A stretch of 60,048 nt of DNA from Desulforapulum sp034007745 (GTDB lineage Bacteria > Desulfobacterota > Desulfobacteria > Desulfobacterales > Desulfobacteraceae). The stretch lies in the NCBI GenBank assembly GCA_034007745.1, contig JAVEQI010000019.1, positions 1 to 60,048 of the forward strand. Direction: 5' to 3'. The translations under genes were made by a program, and so were the position numbers. Under the pieces are notes generated by a model that made no database searches, was not told the DNA's origin, and saw nothing but the letters and a program-made list of their open reading frames with translations. This document shows, piece after piece, positions 1 through 7,762 of this stretch (position 1 is its first letter; each line of letters starts with the position of its first letter).

Positions 1-17
1 CTATAAGGAGATGAGTT

Positions 18-248
18 ATGAAAGAGCTGGTGAAATACATTGCACAGGCACTGGTTGACAATCCCGATGCGGTTGAGGTTACTGAGATAGAGGGAAGTCA
101 GACTTCTGTTCTTGAACTCAAGGTAGCAAAAGAGGATTTGGGGAAGGTGATTGGCAAGCAGGGCAGGTCAGCCCGGGCCATGAGAACTATTCTGAGTGCG
201 GCATCTGCAAAGCTTAAAAAGCGAACAGTGCTGGAAATTGTGGAGTAA
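18..248 (+). CDS. khpA: KH-domain RNA-binding protein KhpA (YlqC family)
   Basis: A 76-residue single KH domain protein. The GxxG loop that grips RNA is visible as GKQGR at residues 46-50, followed by the helix SARAMRTIL. Length matches the family (about 75-80 aa). An AAGGAG ribosome site lies at 5-10, 7 nt before the ATG. It sits 2 nt before rimM in the classic rpsP-khpA-rimM-trmD-rplS order, so rpsP probably lies just outside the window. KhpA proteins bind many RNAs and affect ribosome assembly and cell division; the specific role here is inferred from family and context. Confidence 0.93.
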   Translation: MKELVKYIAQALVDNPDAVEVTEIEGSQTSVLELKVAKEDLGKVIGKQGRSARAMRTILSAASAKLKKRTVLEIVE

Positions 249-250
249 CC

Positions 251-766
251 ATGGGCGAATCTCTGTTTACCCTTGGTGTGGTAACCGGAGTGCATGGCGT
301 AAAGGGGCTGCTTAGGGTCCGGTCGTTTGCCGAATCTTCAGATACGTTTAAAATCGGACTTGAAGTTATACTTCAACGTGCCGGGAACAAAGGCGAGCGC
401 CATACGATACTCAAGGCTTCACCCCATAAAAAAGGTCTTTTGGTTCAGTTTGCCGGAGTGGACCGCAACCTTGCCGAAGATCTGGTGGGTGCTGAGATCC
501 TTGTAGAGAGGGATCGGCTAGCGGAACCCGAAGCCGACAGCTATTTCTGGGCAGATCTCATTGGTCTCAGGGTAACGGATAAGACCCTTGGGGCGCTTGG
601 CACAATTGATTCCATCATGGAAACGGGCAGCAATGATGTTTTTGTTGTAAAAAACAAGAAGGTTGACCCCGAACAGGAATTTCTGGTGCCGGCACTTGCC
701 TCTGTCGTGATCGAGATTGATCTTGACCGGGGTGAGATGGCGGTTGACCTGCCCGAGGGGTTGTAG
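251..766 (+). CDS. rimM: 16S rRNA processing protein RimM
   Basis: A 171-aa ribosome maturation factor that assists assembly of the 30S head near protein S19. The N-terminal RimM barrel begins with the family motif GVVTGVHGVKG, and the C-terminal PRC-barrel starts near YFWADLIGL at about residue 97. A GGAG site at 242-245 precedes the ATG. Its stop overlaps the GTG start of trmD by one base, indicating translational coupling. Confidence 0.95.
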   Translation: MGESLFTLGVVTGVHGVKGLLRVRSFAESSDTFKIGLEVILQRAGNKGERHTILKASPHKKGLLVQFAGVDRNLAEDLVGAEILVERDRLAEPEADSYFWADLIGLRVTDKTLGALGTIDSIMETGSNDVFVVKNKKVDPEQEFLVPALASVVIEIDLDRGEMAVDLPEGL

Positions 767-1545
767 TGGCTGCAAGGCAATTTACAGTTTTAACGCTGTT
801 TCCTGAGCTGGTCGTTCCTTTTTTTGACCATGGGATTATTTCAAGGGCTGTTGCCAAAGGGATTATCATCGGAACAGCGGTGAACCTGAGGAACTTTACA
901 AAAGATCGCCACGCTACTGTGGATGACAGGCCCTATGGGGGGGGATGTGGAATGGTGATGAAGCCGGAACCCCTTGCCCTTGCCATCAACTCTGCCAGAA
1001 AAAGATCTGCCGATTCTGATTCAAGTTCCAGGGTGATTCTCATGACCCCCCAGGGAAGAAAGTTTGATCAGGCATTGGCTCTTGATCTTGCAGCGGGCGC
1101 TGAAGATCTGATTTTTGTGTGCGGCAGATATGAGGGAATAGACGAGAGAGTCTGTCAAAGTTTTGTGGATGACGAGATTTCCATTGGTGACTATGTGATG
1201 ACCGGGGGCGAACTTGCCGCCATGGTTATCATAGATGCTGTGACCAGGCTTATGCCCGGGGCGCTTGGCGGTGAGGATTCGGCTGAACAGGATTCGTTCA
1301 GGGATGATCGTCTGGAATACGCTCAATTCACGAGGCCCCCGGTGTTCGAATCCATGGAGGTTCCTGCTATTCTGCTCTCCGGTGACCACGGTAAAATAGA
1401 GCGCTGGCGAAAGTCTTCAGCGCTTAAAAGAACCTTTTTAAACAGGCCGGACCTTTTCAATCGACGGGCCTTGGATGATGAGGAGAAAAATATATTAAAA
1501 TCCTGGCGTCAAGAAATTGGAGAGCTTATTGGTGGAAGGGATTAA
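766..1545 (+). CDS. trmD: tRNA (guanine-37-N1)-methyltransferase TrmD
   Basis: A 259-aa SPOUT methyltransferase that makes m1G37 in tRNA and so prevents +1 frameshifting. The trefoil-knot SAM-binding region is seen as FVCGRYEGIDERV, and the catalytic/dimer segment as GDYVMTGGELAAMV. The N-terminal TLFPE motif is present. The start is GTG, sharing one base with the rimM stop codon (TAGTG). Length is normal for the family. Confidence 0.96.
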   Translation: MAARQFTVLTLFPELVVPFFDHGIISRAVAKGIIIGTAVNLRNFTKDRHATVDDRPYGGGCGMVMKPEPLALAINSARKRSADSDSSSRVILMTPQGRKFDQALALDLAAGAEDLIFVCGRYEGIDERVCQSFVDDEISIGDYVMTGGELAAMVIIDAVTRLMPGALGGEDSAEQDSFRDDRLEYAQFTRPPVFESMEVPAILLSGDHGKIERWRKSSALKRTFLNRPDLFNRRALDDEEKNILKSWRQEIGELIGGRD

Positions 1546-1564
1546 TTGATGGGAAAATTTGTTG

Positions 1565-2134
1565 ATGAATGATTTATATCTGGCCCTTGTCCATCATCCG
1601 GTAGAAAATAAAAGGGGAGATATCATTGCATCGGCCCTTACCACCATAGACATGCACGATATAGCAAGGGCGTCCATAACCTTTGGTGTGCGGGGGGTCT
1701 TTATTGTTACCCCACTTTTAGACCAGCAGATTCTGGCCCGGGAGGTGATCAACCATTGGATCCATGGTGCGGGAGGTGTGTTAAACCCCCATCGAAGGGA
1801 GGCCCTGTCCCTTATCCGGGTGGTATCAAGCTTTGAAGATGCTGTGGCCCAGGTCGCCGGGGAAATTGAGGGACCGATGATCACCGTTGCAACCAGTGCG
1901 GCCATGGGAGAAAACAGCGTCCCAGTGGCAAGTGTGAGGGCAGAGTTGGGCAGGGGAAAGACCGTTCTTCTTGCCCTTGGCACGGCCTGGGGGCTTTCAA
2001 AGGGGTTTATCAACGGGTGCGACATTCTCATGGAGCCCATCAACGGGGTGAACGGATATAACCATCTTTCGGTTCGATCGGCTGCGTCTATTATTTTGGA
2101 TAGAATAAGGACAACGAACGATGCAACTCGATAA
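1565..2134 (+). CDS. SPOUT-like RNA methyltransferase (PF09936-type), between trmD and rplS
   Basis: A 189-aa protein of the 'RNA methyltransferase' family found next to trmD in many deltaproteobacteria and Aquificae. Seen: an N-terminal LALVHHPV segment, ALTTIDMHDIARASITFGV, and a C-terminal glycine-rich LALGTAWGLSKGF region resembling the knot SAM site. The ATG at 1565 is chosen over the in-frame TTG at 1559 because GGGA at 1551-1554 is better spaced to it. The exact nucleotide modified is unknown to me. The trmD/rplS neighbourhood supports a tRNA or rRNA target. Confidence 0.78.
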   Translation: MNDLYLALVHHPVENKRGDIIASALTTIDMHDIARASITFGVRGVFIVTPLLDQQILAREVINHWIHGAGGVLNPHRREALSLIRVVSSFEDAVAQVAGEIEGPMITVATSAAMGENSVPVASVRAELGRGKTVLLALGTAWGLSKGFINGCDILMEPINGVNGYNHLSVRSAASIILDRIRTTNDATR

Positions 2135-2359
2135 AATAGACCGAGTCGAGTGTAGGGGCCCCCTTTACGGGTGCCCTTGTGGAGGCCAATTTGGCTGGAA
2201 TTTAATATGAAAAAAGGGGCGGTCACAAGGGGTGTGAGGGACGACCACAAGGGTCGCAATTGAGGGCACCCGCAAGGGGAGCCCCTACATCTCGGCAAGC
2301 TAAAAGCTGTTTCCTAATAAAAAACAAAACAGATATACTAACTGAGGGAGAAAAAAATA
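2135..2359. repeat. Intergenic region with family B repeat fragments and a family A fragment
   Basis: The 225-nt gap before rplS holds family B fragments in both orientations: 2153-2190 (GTAGGGGCCCCCTTTACGGG then TGCCCTTGTGG) and 2213-2290 (GAGGGCACCCGCAAGGGG then AGCCCCTAC). A family A end, GCTAAAAGCTGTTTCC, lies at 2300-2315. No ORF of note is present. The repeats separate the methyltransferase from rplS within an otherwise tight operon, so the rplS leader RNA probably folds extensively. Confidence 0.7.
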
Positions 2360-2707
2360 ATGAATATCATAGATCATTTGGAGCAGGAGCAGATTCGGCT
2401 TGATGTGCCGGATTTCAGGGCGGGTGACAATATCAAGGTTCATGTTAAGATCCGTGAGGGTGAAAAAGAGCGTATTCAGATATTTGCCGGTGTAGTGATC
2501 AAAAAAACCAAGGGACTTGCCGCAGCCCGTTTTACCGTTAGAAAAATTTCCGGTGGCGTTGGTGTTGAGCGAATCTTTCCCCTTAATTCACCGAGTATCG
2601 ACAAGATCGAGGTTGTATCACGGGGCCGGGTACGACGCTCCAAGATATACTACCTCAGAAATCTGCGGGGCAAGGCTGCAAGAATTAAAGAACTGCGCAC
2701 GGCATAA
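2360..2707 (+). CDS. rplS: 50S ribosomal protein L19
   Basis: A 115-aa protein, the usual length for bL19, located at the 30S/50S interface. The family signatures GDNIKVHVKIREGEKERIQ and FPLNSPSIDKIEV are present, with the C-terminal RRSKIYYLRNLRGKAARI. A GAGGGAG site at 2343-2349 precedes the ATG. rnhB follows after 12 nt. Confidence 0.98.
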   Translation: MNIIDHLEQEQIRLDVPDFRAGDNIKVHVKIREGEKERIQIFAGVVIKKTKGLAAARFTVRKISGGVGVERIFPLNSPSIDKIEVVSRGRVRRSKIYYLRNLRGKAARIKELRTA

Positions 2708-2719
2708 TTAATATCCTCC

Positions 2720-3313
2720 ATGTGGACTTTTGAACGAAGGGCACAGAAGGCAGGATATAATTGCGTTGCAGGCGTTGACGAGGCCGGCAGGGGTCCCCTT
2801 GCCGGCCCTGTTGTGTCTGCAGCCGTAGTTCTTGGTGAAAATTTCCCGGCGATGGGGATAATGGACTCCAAGAAACTCTCCCCTAAAAAAAGGGAGCTCC
2901 TATACGGAAGAATCATGGACAAAGCCATTGGGGTCTGTGTGGGTTTTGCCTCCCACCACGAGATTGATATGCTCAATATCCTGAGGGCATCCCTGCTTTC
3001 CATGTTAAGGGCTGTCAACGGCCTTAGTGTCAAGCCGGACTATCTTTTGATCGACGGTCGTTTTTCCATTGATTCTCCCATAGATCAAAGGACAATTGTC
3101 AGGGGAGACAGCCTCAGCGTATCCATAGCAGCGGCATCCATAATTGCCAAGGTGACCCGGGACAGGATCATGGCTGACATGCATCGCCTTTACCCAGGTT
3201 ACGGGTTTGACCGACACAAGGGATACCCTACCAAGCTTCACAGGGAGGCCCTTGCAACCCTTGGCCCTTCTCCGGTTCATCGCTACAGCTTTAAAGGGGT
3301 TACTGCGCTCTGA
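2720..3313 (+). CDS. rnhB: Ribonuclease HII
   Basis: A 197-aa RNase HII that removes ribonucleotides and RNA primers from DNA. The catalytic DEAGRGPLAGPV motif is at about residues 20-32 (Asp and Glu ligands). A later LLIDGRFSID and AAASIIAKVTRDRIM carry further conserved residues. It is four bases from complete overlap with the next gene (ATGA junction at 3310-3313 region), showing coupling to yraN. Confidence 0.96.
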   Translation: MWTFERRAQKAGYNCVAGVDEAGRGPLAGPVVSAAVVLGENFPAMGIMDSKKLSPKKRELLYGRIMDKAIGVCVGFASHHEIDMLNILRASLLSMLRAVNGLSVKPDYLLIDGRFSIDSPIDQRTIVRGDSLSVSIAAASIIAKVTRDRIMADMHRLYPGYGFDRHKGYPTKLHREALATLGPSPVHRYSFKGVTAL

Positions 3314-3678
3314 TGGAAAACCAGAAACAGCGGATGGGGCGCCTTGCAGAAGATGCAGCAGCAGACTTTTTGAAAAAACAGGGGTTTACCATTGTCGAGC
3401 GTAACTACACGGCTAGGGTAGCCGAAATTGATATCATTGCCAGGGAGGACGATACCCTGGTTTTTGTCGAGGTAAAAGCCAGAAAAAGGTTTTCCAGAAC
3501 CGGCCCAAGGGAGGCTGTAACCTGGGCAAAACAGCAGAAAATCATCATGGGCGCCCGTTTTTTCATGCGGGAAAAAGGGATCACCGACCTTCGGGTGCGG
3601 TTTGATGTTGCAGCCCTTTATGAGGAGAACGGTACCTTCCAGATTGAGCTTATCAGAAATGCATTCCAGACCGACTGA
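3313..3678 (+). CDS. yraN: YraN / UPF0102 family endonuclease-like protein
   Basis: A 121-aa member of UPF0102. The restriction-nuclease-like active-site pattern is visible: EIDIIAREDDTLVFVEVKARKR, with E, D and an ExK motif at about residues 38-58. Its position directly after rnhB and before rsmI is common across bacteria. Its biochemical role is unsettled. The start ATG shares a base with the rnhB stop (TGATG). Confidence 0.92.
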   Translation: MENQKQRMGRLAEDAAADFLKKQGFTIVERNYTARVAEIDIIAREDDTLVFVEVKARKRFSRTGPREAVTWAKQQKIIMGARFFMREKGITDLRVRFDVAALYEENGTFQIELIRNAFQTD

Positions 3679-4561
3679 CCCAGATCAGGATCTTGTTCAA
3701 GATCAAGGCCGAGAAGGTCAACCGATACAGGGCACCCTCTATGTGGTGGCAACTCCCATCGGCAATTTAGGGGACATCACCTTCCGGGCCGTTGAAATCC
3801 TTGGCCAGGTTTCCATGATTGCCGCTGAAGATACCCGGCACACTGGCAAACTCCTTGCCCGCTACCAGATAAAAAAGCCCCTTGTATCCTGCCACGATCA
3901 TAATGAGACCCAGAGGATTGATGAGTTTGTAGACCGGTTAAACCGGGGAGAGGACATTGCCCTTGTTTCAGATGCTGGTACTCCTTTGGTGTCTGACCCT
4001 GGATTTGAACTGATAAGAGCCTGCACCCAGGCAGGCATCAGGGTTATTCCCATTCCAGGACCCTGCGCCGCAGTGGCGGGTTTGAGTGTTTCAGGACTTG
4101 CCACGGATTCGTTTCTTTTCGTGGGATTTCTGCCGAGAAAAGCCGGACGACGCCGGGAGCGGCTGGAGGCGCTTGCAGGCGAAGGTTCAACCCTTGTGTT
4201 TTACGAGTCCCCCAGGCGCATCCTTCCCCTTCTTGGGGAAATGGTTAAAATCCTGGGTGATCGTCCCGGGATGGTGGCAAGGGAGATCACCAAGATCCAC
4301 GAGGAGTACCTCCGGGGAAGCCTCTCTGAAATCATGGCAGCACTTGGCTCAAGGGACAGCGTAAAGGGCGAGTGTTCCCTATTCGTGGCGGGTGCTGACC
4401 TGTCTCATTCCCCCCAGATGACCGATGAAGCCTTAGACCAGTTTATTGTCACAGCCCTTGAAGATTCAAACCAGCGAACCGGGGATCTTGCAAAGGAGCT
4501 GGCAAAGAGATTCAAGATCTCCAGAAAATCTGTTTATGATCGAATCCTTGCCCTTCGATAA
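3659..4561 (+). CDS. rsmI: 16S rRNA (cytidine-1402-2'-O)-methyltransferase RsmI
   Basis: A 300-aa tetrapyrrole-methylase-fold enzyme that methylates C1402 in the 30S decoding centre. It shows GTLYVVATPIGNLGDITFRA near the N-terminus, AAEDTRHTGKLL, and LVSDAGTPLVSDPG, all hallmarks of RsmI. I chose the ATG at 3659, overlapping yraN by 20 nt; an upstream TTG at 3602 would add a non-conserved leader. The last gene of the translation operon. Confidence 0.95.
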   Translation: MHSRPTDPDQDLVQDQGREGQPIQGTLYVVATPIGNLGDITFRAVEILGQVSMIAAEDTRHTGKLLARYQIKKPLVSCHDHNETQRIDEFVDRLNRGEDIALVSDAGTPLVSDPGFELIRACTQAGIRVIPIPGPCAAVAGLSVSGLATDSFLFVGFLPRKAGRRRERLEALAGEGSTLVFYESPRRILPLLGEMVKILGDRPGMVAREITKIHEEYLRGSLSEIMAALGSRDSVKGECSLFVAGADLSHSPQMTDEALDQFIVTALEDSNQRTGDLAKELAKRFKISRKSVYDRILALR

Positions 4562-4935
4562 ATTGCCTTTCATGGCAGATTTGTTTCTCCAATATAATTT
4601 TTAAGATAGCGCAGAATGCTGGATTCTGGTCAGCGATGCGGGCCGGGGTGTAATTGATCTGGTTCTTTGCCAGAACCTCCTATTCTTGATGGATAAGATT
4701 AAGTTGGAAATACGATGACATAAGGAGTTTGCCTAATCGCCAATTCCTGAAATTAAGAATCGTATAATCGTTTGGAACAGTAGTGGTTCGTCAATGTTTT
4801 GTGAATTTAATTTATAATAATTTGGTCCTTCAGAGGATAATAGCTTAATACACTTGACTTTTAAGCGCTTATCTGGAAATGATATTTCGGTTAATCACTA
4901 ACCCCTAAATTAGTTGTCTGTAAACAGGAGGATCC
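4562..4935. other. Gene-free 374-nt region between rsmI and metV
   Basis: AT-rich, without a convincing ORF or riboswitch. A short hairpin GGTTCT-TTGCC-AGAACC is at 4671-4687. A TTGACT hexamer at 4854-4859 could be a -35 element for metV, but no good -10 follows at 16-18 nt. I saw no cobalamin or SAM riboswitch core. Confidence 0.5.
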
Positions 4936-5610
4936 ATGATTGTTGCAGAGAGAAAACCCTTTGATGAGATTAAAAATATGGTGTCAGGCTATAAACGTGT
5001 CCTGACTGTTGGATGCGGCACCTGTGTCGCTGTCTGTCTTGCCGGAGGATCAAAAGAAGTCGAAACCCTGAATGCAGAGCTCAACCTGGCCTTTGGCCGG
5101 GATAAAGTTGAGTTTGGTGCCGAGACTCTTGAGCGCCAGTGTGATATGGAGTTTCTGGCTGAGCTTGATTCTAAGGTAGGCGAGTACGATGCTCTCCTCT
5201 CCATGGCCTGCGGTGCAGGTATACAGTTTCTTGCCGAACGTTTCCCGAGTATACCGGTTTTTCCGGCTGTGAACACTTCGTTCATCGGTGTCAACCTTGA
5301 TGTGGGATGGTATGAGGAGAAATGCCGGGCCTGCGGTTCCTGTGTCCTTGCAATGACCGGCGGCATCTGTCCTGTGACCATGTGCGCCAAGAGCCTTTTT
5401 AACGGCCCCTGCGGCGGAACCAACCAGGGCAATTGCGAAATAAGCAATGATCAGCCCTGTGCCTGGTATAAGATCCATGAACGCCTGGCGGCCCAGGGAC
5501 GACTTGACCAGATAATCGAGATTTCACCACCCAATGACTGGAGCAACCAGAAACCAAGAACGGTTATTCAGCCAGGTTATGAGGACAGGGTCAAGGCCCT
5601 TGGCCGATGA
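4936..5610 (+). CDS. metV: MetV: zinc/Fe-S subunit of methylene-tetrahydrofolate reductase
   Basis: A 224-aa protein of the 'methylene-tetrahydrofolate reductase C-terminal' family (MetV). It carries an N-terminal TVGCGTCVAVC motif and a Cys-rich C-terminal region CRACGSC...GGICPVTMCAKSLFNGPCGG (residues about 130-160). In acetogens MetV partners MetF in the Wood-Ljungdahl pathway enzyme. AGGAGG at 4927-4932 gives a strong ribosome site. metF follows 62 nt downstream and the HdrA-like genes after that, so the complex is probably MetV-MetF plus an electron-transfer module. Confidence 0.9.
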   Translation: MIVAERKPFDEIKNMVSGYKRVLTVGCGTCVAVCLAGGSKEVETLNAELNLAFGRDKVEFGAETLERQCDMEFLAELDSKVGEYDALLSMACGAGIQFLAERFPSIPVFPAVNTSFIGVNLDVGWYEEKCRACGSCVLAMTGGICPVTMCAKSLFNGPCGGTNQGNCEISNDQPCAWYKIHERLAAQGRLDQIIEISPPNDWSNQKPRTVIQPGYEDRVKALGR

Positions 5611-5672
5611 TAGCTGTTCTTTATGGTTTAACTTTTATGATTTGACGGAAGAGATCAAACGGAGAAATCAAT

Positions 5673-6596
5673 ATGAAATCAGGAAGCAGGTTAGAAAAAA
5701 TCCTTAAAGCCGGTCATTTTGCCTTTACAGGGGAGGTAGGACCTCCGAGGGGTGCTAATGTTGAAGCCTTAAAAGAAAAAGTAGCACATCTCAAGGGATG
5801 TGTGGATATGGCCAACATAACCGACAACCAGACAGCAATGGTCAGGATGTCAAGCTGGGCTGCCTCGTTGATCTGCATGCAGGGGGGGGTTGAGCCAAAT
5901 TTCCAGATGGTTTGCAGGGATCGCAACCGCCTTGCCATGCAGGCAGATATCCTCGGGGTCTATGCCCACGGTATCCACAACATGCTCTGCCTTTCGGGCG
6001 ACCACCAGCAGTTTGGTGACCATCCCCAGTCCAAGGGAGTTTTTGACCTTGACTCCATGCAGCTCATCGGAATGGTGAAAAAAATGAGGGACGAGGGCAA
6101 GTTCCTGGGCGGGGCCGACATTGACGTACCTCCAAAGCTTTTCATCGGTGCCGCTGCCAATCCCTTTGCCGAGCCCTTTGAATGGCGGGTCCACCGCCTT
6201 GCCAAAAAGGTGGCTGCGGGAGCAGATTTTATCCAGACCCAGTGTGTTTTCAACATGGAGAGAATCCGTGAATGGATTCGTCAGGCAAACGACATGGGAC
6301 TTACTGAAAAGGTTGCGATCCTCCCCGGCATAACACCAATGAAGAGCGTTGGTATGGCCAAATACATGAAGAACAAGGTGCCGGGAATGGATGTCCCAGA
6401 TGAGATAATTAAGCGTCTTCAGGGGGTTGACAAGAAAAATGCCGCCGATGAGGGCATCAAGATCGCCTGTGAGCAGATCGAAGAGTTCAAGGAGATGAAG
6501 GGCGTTGCTGGAGTTCATCTCATGGCCATCGAGTGGGAGCACATGGTGCCTGAGATTGCCGAGCGTGCTGGAGTACTGCCGAGACCTGAAGTTTAA
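5673..6596 (+). CDS. metF: 5,10-methylene-tetrahydrofolate reductase MetF
   Basis: A 307-aa FAD-type TIM-barrel enzyme that interconverts methylene-THF and methyl-THF. Seen: FTGEVGPPRGANVE near residue 17, the DNQTAMVRMS segment, LCLSGDHQQFGDHP, and IGAAANPFAEPF plus FIQTQCVFN, all typical of MetF. The pairing with metV and HdrA-like proteins, and the absence of a methionine-synthesis gene, suggest the C1 (Wood-Ljungdahl) role rather than methionine biosynthesis. Confidence 0.95.
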   Translation: MKSGSRLEKILKAGHFAFTGEVGPPRGANVEALKEKVAHLKGCVDMANITDNQTAMVRMSSWAASLICMQGGVEPNFQMVCRDRNRLAMQADILGVYAHGIHNMLCLSGDHQQFGDHPQSKGVFDLDSMQLIGMVKKMRDEGKFLGGADIDVPPKLFIGAAANPFAEPFEWRVHRLAKKVAAGADFIQTQCVFNMERIREWIRQANDMGLTEKVAILPGITPMKSVGMAKYMKNKVPGMDVPDEIIKRLQGVDKKNAADEGIKIACEQIEEFKEMKGVAGVHLMAIEWEHMVPEIAERAGVLPRPEV

Positions 6597-6616
6597 TAAC
6601 CATAAGGAGTTTGCAA

Positions 6617-7762
6617 TTGAACAGTCAAACCGGAAAAGTAATGGTTGTGGGCGGCGGTATAGCAGGGCTTACTGCGGCCTGGGAACTGGCCCGAAAAAAT
6701 ATCGGTGTCGAGCTTGTTGAGAAGAGCTGCTTTCTTGGCGGCCACAGCATCGGATACACCTGCAAGGCAACCGAGATGTGCCAGAAGTGCGGTGCGTGCA
6801 GCGTTGAGAAGATGCTCAAGGATGTTGTCGGTGAACCTTTGATCAACGTCCACCTCAGAACCGAGGTAAAGGCCCTTGACAGATCAGACGGATACAGGGT
6901 TACCCTTGCAAAGAGCAGCGGTGAAGCCGCCGACGGAAAGATTCTCAAGGGATTTTCCCGGCACAATACCCCGCTTTTTGTCGTTGGTGAAAATGTTAAC
7001 GAACCAGCCCCCGAGGGGGCGATGAAGATCAAGGATATGGGCAGCGAGTGTGAGCTTAGTGTTGACGCTGTTATCCTTGCAACGGGCTTTTCGCCCTTTG
7101 ATGCCTCCCTCAAGAGCACCTACGGGTATGGACGTTGGGAGAATGTGATAACGGGCCTTGAGTTCGAACACATTGAGCGGGAGAATGCAGGAATCGTAAG
7201 GCCGTCTGATGGAAAGCCTCCCAAAAGGGTCGCCTTTATCCAGTGTGTTGGATCAAGGGACGAGCGTTTAGGGCATCTCTGGTGTTCTGAGGTCTGCTGT
7301 GCCTACGGCCTTCGCATGGCAGGAACCATCCGCCACCAGGACCCCGAAGCCGAGGTATCGGTCTTTTATATTGATATCCAGAATGTGGGCAAGGAATTTC
7401 CAGCTTTTTATGCGAAGACCAGGGAAAACGTCCGTTTTGTAAGGACCATCCCCGTTGACATCTATCCTGTTGAAAATGATTGCCTGAAGCTTCGACACAT
7501 GGCCGAAGACCAGGGAACTCCTACTTTTGAGGAGTTCGACCTTGTGGTTCTCTCCATTGGAATTATGCCTGGGACCGATACAAAGCTCATCTCAGAGATC
7601 TTTGACGTGCCCATGACTGTGGATGGATTCCTTGACGACAGCGCAGCCAATGGAATCTTTGTGGCTGGAACGGCCTCAGGGCCCGGAACCATAGCCGCCA
7701 GCATGGCAAAAGCGGGTAAAGCTGCCTTTGACGCCGTAAAATACCTTGGGGGTGCCAAATGA
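6617..7762 (+). CDS. HdrA-like FAD protein (QmoA/HdrA family)
   Basis: A 381-aa thioredoxin-reductase-fold flavoprotein. GGGIAG at residues 12-17 binds the FAD ADP moiety, and four cysteines at about 49, 55, 58 and 61 (CKATEMCQKCGAC) form the HdrA-type Fe-S site. A second nucleotide-binding half contains AFIQCVGSRD and a C-terminal NGIFVAGTASGPGTI. The TTG at 6617 is chosen because AAGGAG (6604-6609) is 7 nt upstream; the TTG at 6611 is too close. It overlaps the next gene by ATGA. Likely passes electrons to or from MetVF; no HdrB or HdrC gene is nearby. Confidence 0.85.
   Translation: MNSQTGKVMVVGGGIAGLTAAWELARKNIGVELVEKSCFLGGHSIGYTCKATEMCQKCGACSVEKMLKDVVGEPLINVHLRTEVKALDRSDGYRVTLAKSSGEAADGKILKGFSRHNTPLFVVGENVNEPAPEGAMKIKDMGSECELSVDAVILATGFSPFDASLKSTYGYGRWENVITGLEFEHIERENAGIVRPSDGKPPKRVAFIQCVGSRDERLGHLWCSEVCCAYGLRMAGTIRHQDPEAEVSVFYIDIQNVGKEFPAFYAKTRENVRFVRTIPVDIYPVENDCLKLRHMAEDQGTPTFEEFDLVVLSIGIMPGTDTKLISEIFDVPMTVDGFLDDSAANGIFVAGTASGPGTIAASMAKAGKAAFDAVKYLGGAK

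Noticed and set aside
4562..4935. Cobalamin or SAM riboswitch before metV
   Set aside because: No conserved riboswitch core or box sequences were recognised; only a short hairpin.
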